A stretch of DNA of 5,724 nucleotides, taken from Acidobacteriota bacterium. Lineage in GTDB: Bacteria; Acidobacteriota; Terriglobia; Terriglobales; Acidobacteriaceae. Positions 1 through 5,724 of the stretch are shown piece by piece; positions within the stretch are counted from its first letter, which is position 1, and every line of letters begins with the position of its first letter. The notes under the pieces were generated by a model. It saw only the letters and a program-made list of their open reading frames with translations. It did no database searches and had not been told where the DNA came from. Where the stretch lies: the NCBI GenBank assembly GCA_021810735.1, contig JAJZIF010000270.1, positions 1 to 5,724 of the forward strand, in the 5' to 3' direction. Made by a program: the position numbers and the translations under genes.

Positions 1-1
1 A

Positions 2-307
2 CAAGGGAGCATCACCAAAGCGGGCAACGCGCACTTGCGACGCATCGTCGTGGAAGCGGCCTGGAGCTATCGGCTGCGGCCAGGCGTCGGGCCGGCGTTG
101 CGCAAGCGACAGCAAGGGGTGCCGGAAGAGATCAAGGAGATCGCCTGGAAAGCGCAACACCGATTGCACAAGCGCTACATGAGGCTGTCGGCGGCAGGCA
201 AAGACCAGAGAAAGATCATCACCGCGGTGGGGCGTGAACTGCTGGGCTTCGTGTGGGCCATCGGCACCAAGGCGGAAGCGGCAGCCAGGCAGCGAATAGC
301 GGCCTGA
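2..307 (+). CDS. IS110-family transposase, C-terminal fragment (5' end beyond window)
   Basis: The reading frame is open from base 2 to a TGA at 305-307, giving about 101 residues. It begins with [13 protein letters not shown], followed by VVEAAWSYR and later [13 protein letters not shown] and [11 protein letters not shown]. This pattern (glycine-rich turn, G-N-x-x-L-R-R, E-A-A-W, then a basic helix and a terminal hydrophobic helix) is typical of the C-terminal Transposase_20 domain of IS110/IS1111 recombinases. The N-terminal RuvC-like DEDD domain would lie upstream of the window, so completeness and activity cannot be judged. The visible part has no frameshift or internal stop. A TTG at 35 is only an internal codon; the true start is off-window. 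IS110 enzymes act with a guide RNA encoded in the same element, which fits the structured region downstream. Confidence 0.85.
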   Translation, partial: QGSITKAGNAHLRRIVVEAAWSYRLRPGVGPALRKRQQGVPEEIKEIAWKAQHRLHKRYMRLSAAGKDQRKIITAVGRELLGFVWAIGTKAEAAARQRIAA

Positions 308-415
308 CGAAAAGCAACAACAAGAGCAAAAACTTTCCCAAGAATGAAAAACAAAAAACGACCCAACCCATGAACCACGACAACCAATTCGAGCACAGAA
401 CCAGCAGCAGCCGGA

Positions 416-637
416 GCATGCACGTAGGAGAATCCTCGTATGCCCTATGCGACAGGCCCAGCCGGACTCGCGACACTAGTCAGAGGCAGCTCTCGACGGA
501 TCAAGATTATGCGGTTTCGACCCGCGAATATCAGACTGATCAATCGTCGCTAAAATCTGCCCCGACTGCTGCTCGCCCTGTCCTCGGAAAACGACCAATG
601 CAACGACAACCCCACAGTTGCGCAGGAGTTGACAGGG
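416..637 (+). ncRNA. Candidate IS110/IS1111-type guide (bridge/seek) RNA
   Basis: Three consecutive fold-backs are visible. Hairpin 1 (416-443): GCAT/ATGC, ACG/CGT and AGGA/TCCT pair around a GAA loop, with a 2-nt and a 1-nt bulge on the left. Hairpin 2 (494-549): CGACG/CGTCG and GATCA/TGATC, an internal loop that may hold a short GAT/ATC pairing, then GCGG/CCGC closing TTTCGAC. Hairpin 3 (576-637): CCCTGTC/GACAGGG and CTC/GAG with a TT bulge, a large asymmetric internal loop, then GCAAC/GTTGC. A simple 5' hairpin followed by two stems with internal loops is the known architecture of IS110 bridge RNAs, whose loops pair with target and donor DNA. IS1111-type elements place this RNA after the transposase gene, as here. 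The pairings are read directly from the sequence; the function is inferred. No promoter was identified, and the exact ends are uncertain. Confidence 0.5.
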
Positions 638-699
638 TCACTCCATATCAGTATGCCATATTTGTCCCTTTACTTATGCGCGGATGTATATACCATTCC

Positions 700-845
700 T
701 GTTCGTCATGCCAGCGCTTTGTCTGCGGCTTCCTCCAGATTCCGCCTCGCGACGGACATCCTTGCCGTTCAGCTAACACTTCCCTTGCCGGACGTGTAGA
801 GGACTTTCACCTTCAAGTGAGTGCGCCCTGCCAGGTGGCCGGGCA
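700..845 (+). repeat. Structured block, probably a recurrent non-coding element
   Basis: Several short fold-backs follow each other: GAT plus TCCG (738-744) pairing with CGGA and ATC (753-760) around CCTCGCGA; TCAC (807-810) pairing with GTGA (817-820); and GCCC-T-GCC (825-832) pairing with GGC-C-GGGC (837-844) around AGGT. The phrase running from the GCTTCCTCCAG segment through the CCTCGCGACGGACATCC segment to the GGACTTTCACC segment resembles a sequence I recall as recurring in intergenic regions of many bacteria, often mis-translated as small 'hypothetical proteins'. That resemblance is from memory and unverified. Strand is arbitrary. Confidence 0.35.
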
Positions 846-866
846 TTTCTCTTGGCAAAGCGCAGC

Positions 867-3284
867 TTATTGGCGTGCGGTGTTTTCGATTGGATTGGAA
901 GGTGCGCTGACGCCAGCGATCAGGCCAGGAGCGTCCGGGGCAATTTCCGGCAGCGGGCCTTCCAGAGCGATCTTCAAGACTTCGTCCATCTGATCGACAA
1001 AATGCATTTTCATGCTGGACTTCAAATTGTCGGGGACTTCGGCGAGATCGTTTTTATTTTCGATCGGCAGAATGACTTCAAACACACCGGCACGATGGGC
1101 GGCGAGCAGCTTTTCTTTGAGGCCGCCGATGGGCAGGACCTTGCCACGCAGAGTGATTTCGCCGGTCATGGCGACATCGCGGCGCACCGGAATGCGTGTG
1201 AGGGCGCTGGCGAGCGCCGTCGCAAGGGTGATGCCGGCCGATGGGCCGTCCTTGGGAATGGCACCCTCCGGAACGTGGACGTGGATGTCGAGGCTGCGGT
1301 AGAAGTCGCGACCGAGGCCGAGATGGTGCGCGCGGCTGCGGATGTAGGAGAGGGCGGCCTGCGCCGATTCCTGCATGACTTCTCCCAGTTGCCCGGTGAG
1401 CGTCAACTTGCCTTTGCCGTCGAGAACCTGGACTTCCGTGGAGAGGATGCTGCCGCCGACTTCGGTCCATGCCAGTCCGGTGACCAGGCCAACTTCGTTC
1501 GATTCGTGGACCTGGGAGTGGCGGACTTTGGGAAGCCCCAGGAATTCCTGCAGATTCTCCGGCGTGATTTCTTCCTTGTGCTTGGGGCCATTTTTTACGA
1601 TGCGGCGGGCGACTTTGCGGCAGACGTTGCCGATCTCGCGTTCGAGATTGCGAACGCCCGCTTCCCGCGTGTAGGAACGGATGATTTCCCGCAGCGCTTC
1701 ATCGTGGAAGATCAGATTTTTTTCGTCGAGGCCGGTCTGTTCCCGCTGCTTGCGCAACAGATACTGCTTGGCGATCTCGACCTTCTCATCCTCGGTGTAG
1801 CCGTGGAGGCGCAGGATTTCCATGCGGTCCTGCAGGGCGGCGGGAATGGTGTGCAGGACATTGGCCGTGGCGACGAACAGCACCTGCGACAGGTCGTATT
1901 CCACGTCGAGGTAATGATCCTGGAAGGTGGAATTTTGTTCAGGGTCCAGGACTTCGAGCAGCGCGGAAGCGGGATCGCCGCGAAAATCGGAGGCCATCTT
2001 GTCGATTTCATCCAGCATGAAGACGGGGTTCTTGGTGCCGGCCTTCTTCATGGATTGCAGAATCTGTCCGGGCATGGCTCCGATGTATGTGCGCCGGTGG
2101 CCGCGAATTTCGGCTTCATCGCGCACGCCGCCGAGCGACATGCGAACGAATTTGCGGCCCGTGGCTTTGGCAATCGACATTCCCAGCGAGGTCTTGCCGA
2201 CGCCCGGAGGTCCGACGAAGCAGAGGATCGAGCCTTTCGGATTCTTGACCAACTGGCGAACGGCGAGGAATTCGAGGATGCGTTCCTTGATTTTTTCCAG
2301 GCCGTAGTGGTCGGTGTTGAGAATTTTTTCGGCGTGGTCGATGGAGCGAATTTCCTTGGATTTTTTCTTCCACGGGACCGACAGCATCCAGTCCAGATAA
2401 TTCCTGGAGACGGTGGATTCGGCGGACATGGGAGGCATGGCCTCGAGCTTTTTCAGTTCCAGCGTGGCTTTTTCAAACACATCCTTGGGCATGCCGGCGG
2501 CCTCAATCTTTTTCTTCAGCTCGTCGAATTCGCTTTTCTCGCCGCGACCCAGTTCCTTCTGGATGGCCTTGATTTTCTCGTTGAGGTAATACTCTTTCTG
2601 GGCGCGCTCCATCTGCCGTTTGACGCGCGACTGGACGTTGCGGTCCATGTTCAACTTTTCAATTTCAATTTCCAAAATGCCGACCAGATGATGAAGGCGC
2701 TCGCCGGGATCGAAGATGTCGAGCAGCATCTGTTTCTCTTCAATCGGCAGTTGCAGATTGGCCGCAATGGTGTCGGCAAGTTTGCCCGGCTCTTCCATGC
2801 GCACCGCAGCCGCCACTGTTTCCAGGTTCAGCGCCTGCTGCAATTTGACATACTGCTCAAATAAACTGGACACGCGCCGCATGACCTGCTCGATGGCCTT
2901 GGTCACTTCCGTCGTGACGGTGCTGACGCGCAGGGTGGCGACAAAGAAACCATCCGTATCGACAATCTCCGTGGCCTTGGCGCGCTCGATGCCTTCAACC
3001 AGCACCTTGATGTTGCCGTCGGGCATTTTCACGCTTTGCACGATATTGCCAATAGTGCCCGTGGTGAAAATATCTTTCTGGGTCGGTTCATCCTGTCCCG
3101 CGTCGTGCTGGGTGGCCAGAAAGATTTTGCGATCGCCGGTGAGCGCCTCTTCCAGGGCGCGCACGCTGGATTCACGGCCAACGACAAATGGGGTCATCAT
3201 GTAGGGGAAGATGACCATATCGCGGATCGGCATCATGGGGAGCTTACGCTGCTCGAAATTCTCGCGTGCTTCTTTCACAGGCAC
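867..3284 (-). CDS. lon: ATP-dependent Lon protease (endopeptidase La)
   Basis: Cytoplasmic AAA+ serine protease that unfolds and degrades damaged and some regulatory proteins, working as a hexamer. The 805-residue product is normal length for bacterial LonA. Domains in order: N-terminal substrate-binding domain (~14-205, starting [16 protein letters not shown]), helical linker (~205-305), AAA+ module (~320-580) with Walker A GPPGVGKT (358-365), Walker B VFMLDEID (421-428), sensor-1 Asn475, arginine-finger candidate Arg487 and sensor-2 Arg545, then the protease domain (~590-775) with nucleophile Ser682 in PKDGPSAG and catalytic Lys725 in GGLKEKL. The 43-residue spacing equals that of E. coli Ser679/Lys722. 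The gene is intact, ending in TAA at 869-867. The listed start is GTG at 3284, and an in-frame stop lies upstream at 3314-3312. A second GTG at 3278 has the better ribosome site, AGAGG at 3288-3284 with 5-nt spacing, so the true protein may be 803 residues. It lies 121 bp downstream of mscL on the same strand. Confidence 0.97.
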   Translation of the reverse strand: MPVKEARENFEQRKLPMMPIRDMVIFPYMMTPFVVGRESSVRALEEALTGDRKIFLATQHDAGQDEPTQKDIFTTGTIGNIVQSVKMPDGNIKVLVEGIERAKATEIVDTDGFFVATLRVSTVTTEVTKAIEQVMRRVSSLFEQYVKLQQALNLETVAAAVRMEEPGKLADTIAANLQLPIEEKQMLLDIFDPGERLHHLVGILEIEIEKLNMDRNVQSRVKRQMERAQKEYYLNEKIKAIQKELGRGEKSEFDELKKKIEAAGMPKDVFEKATLELKKLEAMPPMSAESTVSRNYLDWMLSVPWKKKSKEIRSIDHAEKILNTDHYGLEKIKERILEFLAVRQLVKNPKGSILCFVGPPGVGKTSLGMSIAKATGRKFVRMSLGGVRDEAEIRGHRRTYIGAMPGQILQSMKKAGTKNPVFMLDEIDKMASDFRGDPASALLEVLDPEQNSTFQDHYLDVEYDLSQVLFVATANVLHTIPAALQDRMEILRLHGYTEDEKVEIAKQYLLRKQREQTGLDEKNLIFHDEALREIIRSYTREAGVRNLEREIGNVCRKVARRIVKNGPKHKEEITPENLQEFLGLPKVRHSQVHESNEVGLVTGLAWTEVGGSILSTEVQVLDGKGKLTLTGQLGEVMQESAQAALSYIRSRAHHLGLGRDFYRSLDIHVHVPEGAIPKDGPSAGITLATALASALTRIPVRRDVAMTGEITLRGKVLPIGGLKEKLLAAHRAGVFEVILPIENKNDLAEVPDNLKSSMKMHFVDQMDEVLKIALEGPLPEIAPDAPGLIAGVSAPSNPIENTARQ

Positions 3285-3308
3285 CTCTGGGGTTGAGTCA
3301 CTGTACCT

Positions 3309-3337
3309 ATTCTACTGGGTCACGCATTTCGCGGCGA
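3309..3337 (-). promoter_or_regulatory. Weak candidate promoter for lon
   Basis: On the minus strand TAGAAT (3314-3309) resembles a sigma-70 -10 box, with TTCGCC about 18 bases upstream as a poor -35 box. This would place transcription start roughly 20 bases before the GTG codon. The match is modest and rests only on eyeballing. I saw no CIRCE element or full HspR-type inverted repeat, so heat-shock control by those regulators is not supported. Confidence 0.2.
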
Positions 3338-3347
3338 ACATTCGTAT

Positions 3348-3363
3348 TGCGTGAATTCGCGCA
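3348..3363. promoter_or_regulatory. 16-bp imperfect palindrome upstream of lon (possible operator)
   Basis: TGCGTGAATTCGCGCA reads almost identically on both strands, with a single mismatched pair (T3352/G3359). It sits 64-79 bases upstream of the annotated lon start and 43 bases past the mscL stop codon, in the only space available for independent control of lon. The symmetry is seen directly; a regulatory role is inferred, and no regulator is identified. Confidence 0.3.
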
Positions 3364-3405
3364 GTCGATGGACGCCGTACAACTTTTCATGCAAATCCTG
3401 CTTGC

Positions 3406-3810
3406 CTATGCGACCAGTTGCGTGCAATGAGAGCAGCGCTTTGCCGCCGCTGGAATATCGCTGAGGCACTCCGGACACGTTTTGGTGGCCGGCGGCGTCA
3501 CGGGGACAGGTTTCTGGAACCTGGCCAGGAGCTTGCCGACCGGCAGGACAACTCCAAAATAAATCACGCTTGCCACAATCAGAAAGGCAATGACGGCGTT
3601 GAGAAAATTGCCGTATTTCACCACGCCGCCGTGAACATTCATCACAAGATGGGAGAAGTCCGGCTTGTGGAAAATTGCCGCGATCAAAGGATTGATCACA
3701 TCGCCAACCAGAGAATTCACAATCCCGGTGAATGCGGCGCCAATGACGACTGCGATTGCCAGATCGACAACGTTGCCGCGCAGAATAAAATCGCGAAAAC
3801 CTTTAAGCAT
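3406..3810 (-). CDS. mscL: Large-conductance mechanosensitive channel MscL with C-terminal cysteine-rich tail
   Basis: Homopentameric inner-membrane channel that opens under membrane tension and releases solutes during hypo-osmotic shock. The 134-residue product begins with the hallmark MLKGFRDFILRGNVVDLAIA. TM1 (~15-41) continues through VVIGAAFTGIVNSLVGDVIN, a periplasmic loop covers ~45-68, and TM2 is ~69-95 (NAVIAFLIVASVIYFGVVLP). The cytoplasmic tail after the PVPVTPP linker contains C112-x2-C115 and C126-x2-C129, a probable zinc-ribbon-like module in place of the plain amphipathic helix of E. coli MscL. ATG at 3810 is preceded by AAGGGA with an 8-nt spacer, a good ribosome site. The stop is TAG. 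The gene lies upstream of lon on the same strand and diverges from scoA. Confidence 0.95.
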   Translation of the reverse strand: MLKGFRDFILRGNVVDLAIAVVIGAAFTGIVNSLVGDVINPLIAAIFHKPDFSHLVMNVHGGVVKYGNFLNAVIAFLIVASVIYFGVVLPVGKLLARFQKPVPVTPPATKTCPECLSDIPAAAKRCSHCTQLVA

Positions 3811-3977
3811 GACGAAGTTCCCTTATTCCAAAAGATGATTGCAGACCTGCGGCGAAGTTTCCCCTCAAGGCGCGCCATGCAGCAGAGTTGCGCACATCCT
3901 ATCATTGTGGGGCCGAAATGGTGCAAAAAGAATCGAGCTACCCGGCCAAATGCGAATGGGGAAGCCCCATGGATACG

Positions 3978-4007
3978 TTGGAGTATGCTCATTCTCTGCG
4001 ATATTCT
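3978..4007 (+). promoter_or_regulatory. Candidate promoter for scoA
   Basis: TTGGAG (3978-3983) and TATTCT (4002-4007) are separated by 18 bases and resemble weak sigma-70 -35 and -10 boxes. Transcription would start near 4013, inside the first TCCAG/CTGGA dyad, which is a classical repressor position. Inference from consensus only. Confidence 0.3.
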
Positions 4008-4053
4008 CCAGAAGTCCTGGATCGATCCCAGATGCAGAATCCAGACTGCTGGA
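4007..4053. promoter_or_regulatory. Cluster of TCCAG/CTGGA dyads upstream of scoA
   Basis: Two dyads share the same arms: TCCAG-AAGTC-CTGGA at 4007-4021 and TCCAG-ACTG-CTGGA at 4040-4053. Their centres are ~32 bp apart, about three helical turns. Between them a perfect palindrome GGATCGATCC (4019-4028) extends the symmetry, and an interrupted arm TCCCAG (4026-4031) follows. The cluster ends 10 bases before the scoA start codon and abuts the ribosome site. It could be an operator pair or form hairpins in the 5' leader. Confidence 0.4.
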
Positions 4054-4063
4054 ATGAGGATGC

Positions 4064-4759
4064 ATGAACAAGGTGTGGCCCACGGCGGAGGCGGCGGTCG
4101 AAGATATTTTCGAGGGCGCCACCATTATGCTGGGCGGTTTTGGATTGTGCGGAATTCCCGAGAACCTGATCGATGCGCTGGTGCGCAAGGGGGTGAAGAA
4201 TCTCCACACCATCAGCAACAATATGGGTGTGGACGGCTTCGGCATGGGACGGATGCTGGAGGCGGGCATGATCGCGTCGCACACAGGCAGTTATGTGGGC
4301 GAAAATAAGCTGCTGGAAGAACGCGTATTGGCTGGCAAGCTGGACTTGAGGTTGATTCCGCAGGGAACGCTGGCGGAACGCATCCGCGCGGGCGGGGCGG
4401 GTATTCCGGCGTTTTACACGCCTGCGGGCGTGGGAACGGTGGTGTCCGAAGGGAAAGAGTCCAGGGAGTTCGACGGAAAAATGTATTTGATGGAGCGGGC
4501 ATTGCGGGCCGATTTTGCGCTGGTGAAAGCGTGGAAGGGCGATCGCATGGGCAACCTGATCTATCGCAAGACGGCGCGCAACTTCAATCCCATGATGGCA
4601 ACGGCCGCGCGCATCACGATTGCGGAACTGGAACAGATGGTCGAGCCGGGAGAGATTGGGCCGGACGAGGTGATGACGCCCGGCATTTATGTGCAGAGGA
4701 TTGTTGTCGGGGAAAGGCACGAGAAGCGAATCGAGCGGCGGACGGTGCGAAGCGAGTAA
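4064..4759 (+). CDS. scoA: 3-oxoacid (succinyl-CoA:acetoacetate) CoA-transferase, subunit A
   Basis: Alpha subunit of a cytoplasmic family I CoA-transferase that exchanges CoA between succinyl-CoA and acetoacetate (or a related 3-oxo or short-chain acid). The 231-residue product has normal length. The family I signature is GGFGLCGIP (24-32) within EGATIMLGGFGLCGIPENLI. Further conserved blocks are GSYVGENKLLE (75-85), LIPQGTLAERIRAGGAGIPA (97-116), FYTPAGVGT (117-125) and NPMMATAARITIAELE (175-190). The start ATG at 4064 is preceded by GAGGA (4056-4060), a good but closely spaced ribosome site. The gene ends in TAA. The partner subunit begins 475 bases downstream, where translational coupling would be expected if they formed a tight operon. 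The exact acid substrate cannot be told from the sequence; an AtoD-like acetate CoA-transferase is the alternative. Confidence 0.93.
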   Translation: MNKVWPTAEAAVEDIFEGATIMLGGFGLCGIPENLIDALVRKGVKNLHTISNNMGVDGFGMGRMLEAGMIASHTGSYVGENKLLEERVLAGKLDLRLIPQGTLAERIRAGGAGIPAFYTPAGVGTVVSEGKESREFDGKMYLMERALRADFALVKAWKGDRMGNLIYRKTARNFNPMMATAARITIAELEQMVEPGEIGPDEVMTPGIYVQRIVVGERHEKRIERRTVRSE

Positions 4760-4801
4760 TGCGACGAGGGCTGACGCCAGCAAGTTTTTCGCTGCGATTG
4801 C

Positions 4802-4837
4802 GGCACGACTGGAGTCGTGCCCGGACACGAAGCCGGG
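4802..4837. repeat. Tandem palindromic element downstream of scoA
   Basis: GGCACGACT (4802-4810) is followed after GG by its exact reverse complement AGTCGTGCC (4813-4821). A second dyad, CCCGG (4820-4824) and CCGGG (4833-4837), overlaps it by two bases. The stems are strong, but no T-run follows on either strand, so it is not a standard intrinsic terminator. From memory, similar 'GGCACGACT-x-AGTCGTGCC' phrases are common intergenic repeats in Acidobacteriota genomes; this was not checked. Confidence 0.55.
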
Positions 4838-4913
4838 ATGGGTTGCGGAGAATCCCAGGGCTTCCGCCGCTGCGGATGAGACCTGGGGTATCCGCCTGGT
4901 CGATTTTATTATT

Positions 4914-5201
4914 TCAACGAGTGATGAAGGGATAGAGTGCGAGAAACAGAATCATGGTGAGTATCAGCACGTCCATGTAGAGGCTGAGGAGAACGGCGCC
5001 GTGATACCAGCTCCAACGCACGCGAATGCAGCGAAATGTTTCCACCATGCCCGCGGTAGCGCCGAGGATGGGCAAAATCATGGCGGGGCTGGCATGGTCG
5101 TATGGAAATTTCGCCAGCGGAAACGAAATCGCCAGGCTGACGAGGGCCAGCAGGTTGCCGCGCAGCAGTGAGGGGACCCGCAACTTGAAGATGGAAGGCA
5201 T
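4914..5201 (-). CDS. Small hypothetical membrane protein (about three transmembrane segments)
   Basis: I do not recognise a family. The 95-residue product has three hydrophobic stretches: ~13-31 ([18 protein letters not shown]), ~38-55 ([19 protein letters not shown]) and ~68-92 ([20 protein letters not shown] and following). A positively charged R/K segment (57-63) lies between the second and third. Codon choice (CTG, GCC, GGC, GTG, CTC) suits a GC-rich genome and argues for a real gene and not a shadow; the overlapping frames on both strands give unlikely proteins. Against it, no clear Shine-Dalgarno precedes the ATG, and a stop codon sits immediately before it (TGA-ATG), so this is the only start available. 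It lies antisense between scoA and scoB, with its start only 33 bp from the first possible scoB start. Confidence 0.55.
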   Translation of the reverse strand: MPSIFKLRVPSLLRGNLLALVSLAISFPLAKFPYDHASPAMILPILGATAGMVETFRCIRVRWSWYHGAVLLSLYMDVLILTMILFLALYPFITR

Positions 5202-5234
5202 TCAGGTAAAGGGCAAAAGAAAGATAGACCCGCA

Positions 5235-5724
5235 ATGACTACTCTATCGAATTCAAATGCCGGTGAAGAAATGTCGGATGCCGCTAATGTGAATATGGGC
5301 GCACGTGCGGCGGCGCGCGCAAGCGAACCGCAGGTGGTTGCGGACAAGCGCGCGGCGATTGTGATGCGGATCGTGAAACGCGTGGCCCAGGAGCTGCGCG
5401 ATGGCTACTATGTGAATCTTGGCATTGGCATGCCGACCCTGGTGGCGAACTGCGTGCCTGCTGGAATGGAAGTGGTGCTGCAATCGGAAAATGGAATGCT
5501 GGGAGTGGGGCCGTATCCGCTGGCTGGGCAGGAAGATCCGGACCTGATCAATGCGGGCAAGGAGACGGTGAGCGAACTGCCGGGGACGGCGTATTTTTCG
5601 AGCGCCGATTCTTTTGCCATGATTCGCGGCGGCCACGTGGACCTGAGCGTGCTGGGCGCGATGGAAGTAGACGAGACAGGCAATCTCGCCAACTGGATGA
5701 TTCCTGGAAAGATGGTGAAGGGCA
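5235..5724 (+). CDS. scoB: 3-oxoacid (succinyl-CoA:acetoacetate) CoA-transferase, subunit B (3' end beyond window)
   Basis: Beta subunit, carrying the catalytic glutamate that forms the enzyme-CoA thioester. The first 163 residues are visible. [20 protein letters not shown] (50-69) matches the family N-terminus. The family I active-site signature is LQSENG (82-87) with Glu85 as catalytic residue. [20 protein letters not shown] (127-146) and [14 protein letters not shown] (150-163) follow in the expected order. With the ATG at 5235 the protein carries ~40 extra residues before the conserved core when compared from memory with E. coli AtoA. The tail is Ala/Asn-rich and poorly conserved in appearance. 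Alternative starts are ATG at 5271 (preceded by GGTGAAGAA), 5295 or 5364. The 5235 start has only the purine-rich AAAGAAAGA upstream, so the start is uncertain. The gene runs off the right edge with no frameshift. Confidence 0.92.
   Translation, partial: MTTLSNSNAGEEMSDAANVNMGARAAARASEPQVVADKRAAIVMRIVKRVAQELRDGYYVNLGIGMPTLVANCVPAGMEVVLQSENGMLGVGPYPLAGQEDPDLINAGKETVSELPGTAYFSSADSFAMIRGGHVDLSVLGAMEVDETGNLANWMIPGKMVKG

Larger units (their letters stand above)
1..640 (+). mobile_element. IS110-family insertion sequence, 3' part (right boundary not determined)
   Basis: The element is recognised from the C-terminal part of its transposase (to position 307), followed by a gene-free stretch with strong potential RNA structure up to about 637. 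In IS1111-type members of the IS110 family a non-coding RNA is known to be encoded downstream of the transposase, so the structured tail is probably still part of the element. The left end is outside the window. The right end at about 640 is a guess: these elements usually lack clear terminal inverted repeats and target duplications, and I could not see a boundary directly. It lies beyond the 3' end of lon and does not interrupt it. Confidence 0.6.
308..866. other. 559-bp gene-free region between IS transposase and lon
   Basis: No convincing protein-coding frame lies here. The first ~100 bases (308-410) are A-rich and look like a spacer after the transposase. Positions 416-637 hold the candidate guide RNA. 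About 640-700 is comparatively AT-rich and featureless. About 700-845 is a second structured block. Nothing resembling a U-tract terminator for lon (which ends at 867 reading leftwards) was found: the hairpin at 825-844 is not followed by a T-run on the lon strand. Confidence 0.7.
3811..4063. other. Divergent intergenic region between mscL and scoA
   Basis: These 253 bases must hold the promoters for both flanking genes. A perfect 6-bp hairpin ATGGGG-AAG-CCCCAT lies at 3956-3970, without a following T-run. On the minus strand TAGGAT (3901-3896) is a possible -10 box for mscL but has no good -35 partner. Towards scoA there is a possible sigma-70-like pair and a cluster of dyads, listed separately. 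No credible small gene was seen. Confidence 0.5.

Noticed and set aside
645..680. Seven-base matches ATATCAG (645-651) and TTATGCG (674-680) to the loop region of hairpin 2 (528-534 and 507-513), possibly guide-target pairing at the element end.
   Set aside because: Matches are short, in reversed order, and could occur by chance; the element boundary is not known, so they cannot support a guide-target claim.
825..844. GC-rich hairpin downstream of lon as an intrinsic terminator.
   Set aside because: The stem is interrupted by a mismatch, and on the lon strand it is followed by GCACTCAC, not a T-run.
253..993. A 246-codon + strand frame spanning the IS tail, the gene-free region and the end of lon.
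   Set aside because: It overlaps the transposase end and the lon 3' end, has compositionally odd translation, and covers structured non-coding sequence, so it is a chance open frame.
852..2864. A 670-codon open frame on the + strand antisense to lon.
   Set aside because: It is the mirror of the lon coding sequence in a GC-rich genome. Its translation is rich in Phe, Asp and Gln with no recognisable domain, while the opposite strand encodes an intact Lon with all catalytic motifs.
3293..3298. TTGAGT half-site upstream of lon as an HspR (HAIR) operator.
   Set aside because: Only one half is present; no inverted partner occurs at the required spacing.
3418..4308. A 296-codon + strand frame across mscL and the scoA start.
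   Set aside because: It is antisense to a clear mscL and out of frame with a clear scoA; the product is rich in His, Arg and Cys and lacks family features.
3989..4828. A 279-codon minus-strand frame antisense to scoA.
   Set aside because: Shadow of the scoA coding sequence; the translation is His/Arg-rich and unlike any known family.
4909..5235. Alternative 108-codon minus-strand frame overlapping the small membrane-protein gene.
   Set aside because: Its translation is rich in Arg, Pro and His with no coherent membrane segments, whereas the frame at 5201-4914 has three clean hydrophobic helices and better codon use.

Overview
The window looks like a chromosomal segment from a GC-rich Gram-negative-type bacterium. 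The style of the Lon, MscL and CoA-transferase proteins, and an intergenic palindrome of the GGCACGACT...AGTCGTGCC type, suggest Acidobacteriota (Terriglobia-like). This assignment rests on recalled family resemblance, with no database search.

Layout from left to right. (1) Positions 1-307 hold the 3' end of an IS110-family transposase gene on the + strand; the rest lies outside the window. (2) Positions 308-866 contain no believable gene but much potential RNA structure. Three consecutive hairpins at 416-443, 494-549 and 576-637 lie just downstream of the transposase and have the order expected of an IS110/IS1111-type guide ('bridge' or 'seek') RNA. A second structured block at about 700-845 looks like a recurrent non-coding element. 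(3) An intact lon protease gene (3284-867, - strand) is preceded on the same strand by mscL (3810-3406), a mechanosensitive channel with a C-terminal four-cysteine tail. (4) A 253-bp divergent intergenic region (3811-4063) contains a cluster of TCCAG/CTGGA dyads directly in front of scoA. (5) scoA (4064-4759, +) and scoB (5235 to the window edge, +) encode the two subunits of a 3-oxoacid CoA-transferase. Between them lie a palindromic repeat and a probable small membrane-protein gene on the opposite strand (5201-4914).

How the parts relate: lon and mscL are co-oriented stress-related genes (protein quality control and osmotic safety valve), but a 121-bp gap containing a palindrome suggests lon can be transcribed on its own. 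ScoA and ScoB should form one enzyme that moves CoA between succinyl-CoA and acetoacetate (ketone-body or short-chain acid use). Their genes are unusually separated by an antisense gene. The most interesting candidate for something not normally annotated is the putative guide RNA of the IS110-type element.
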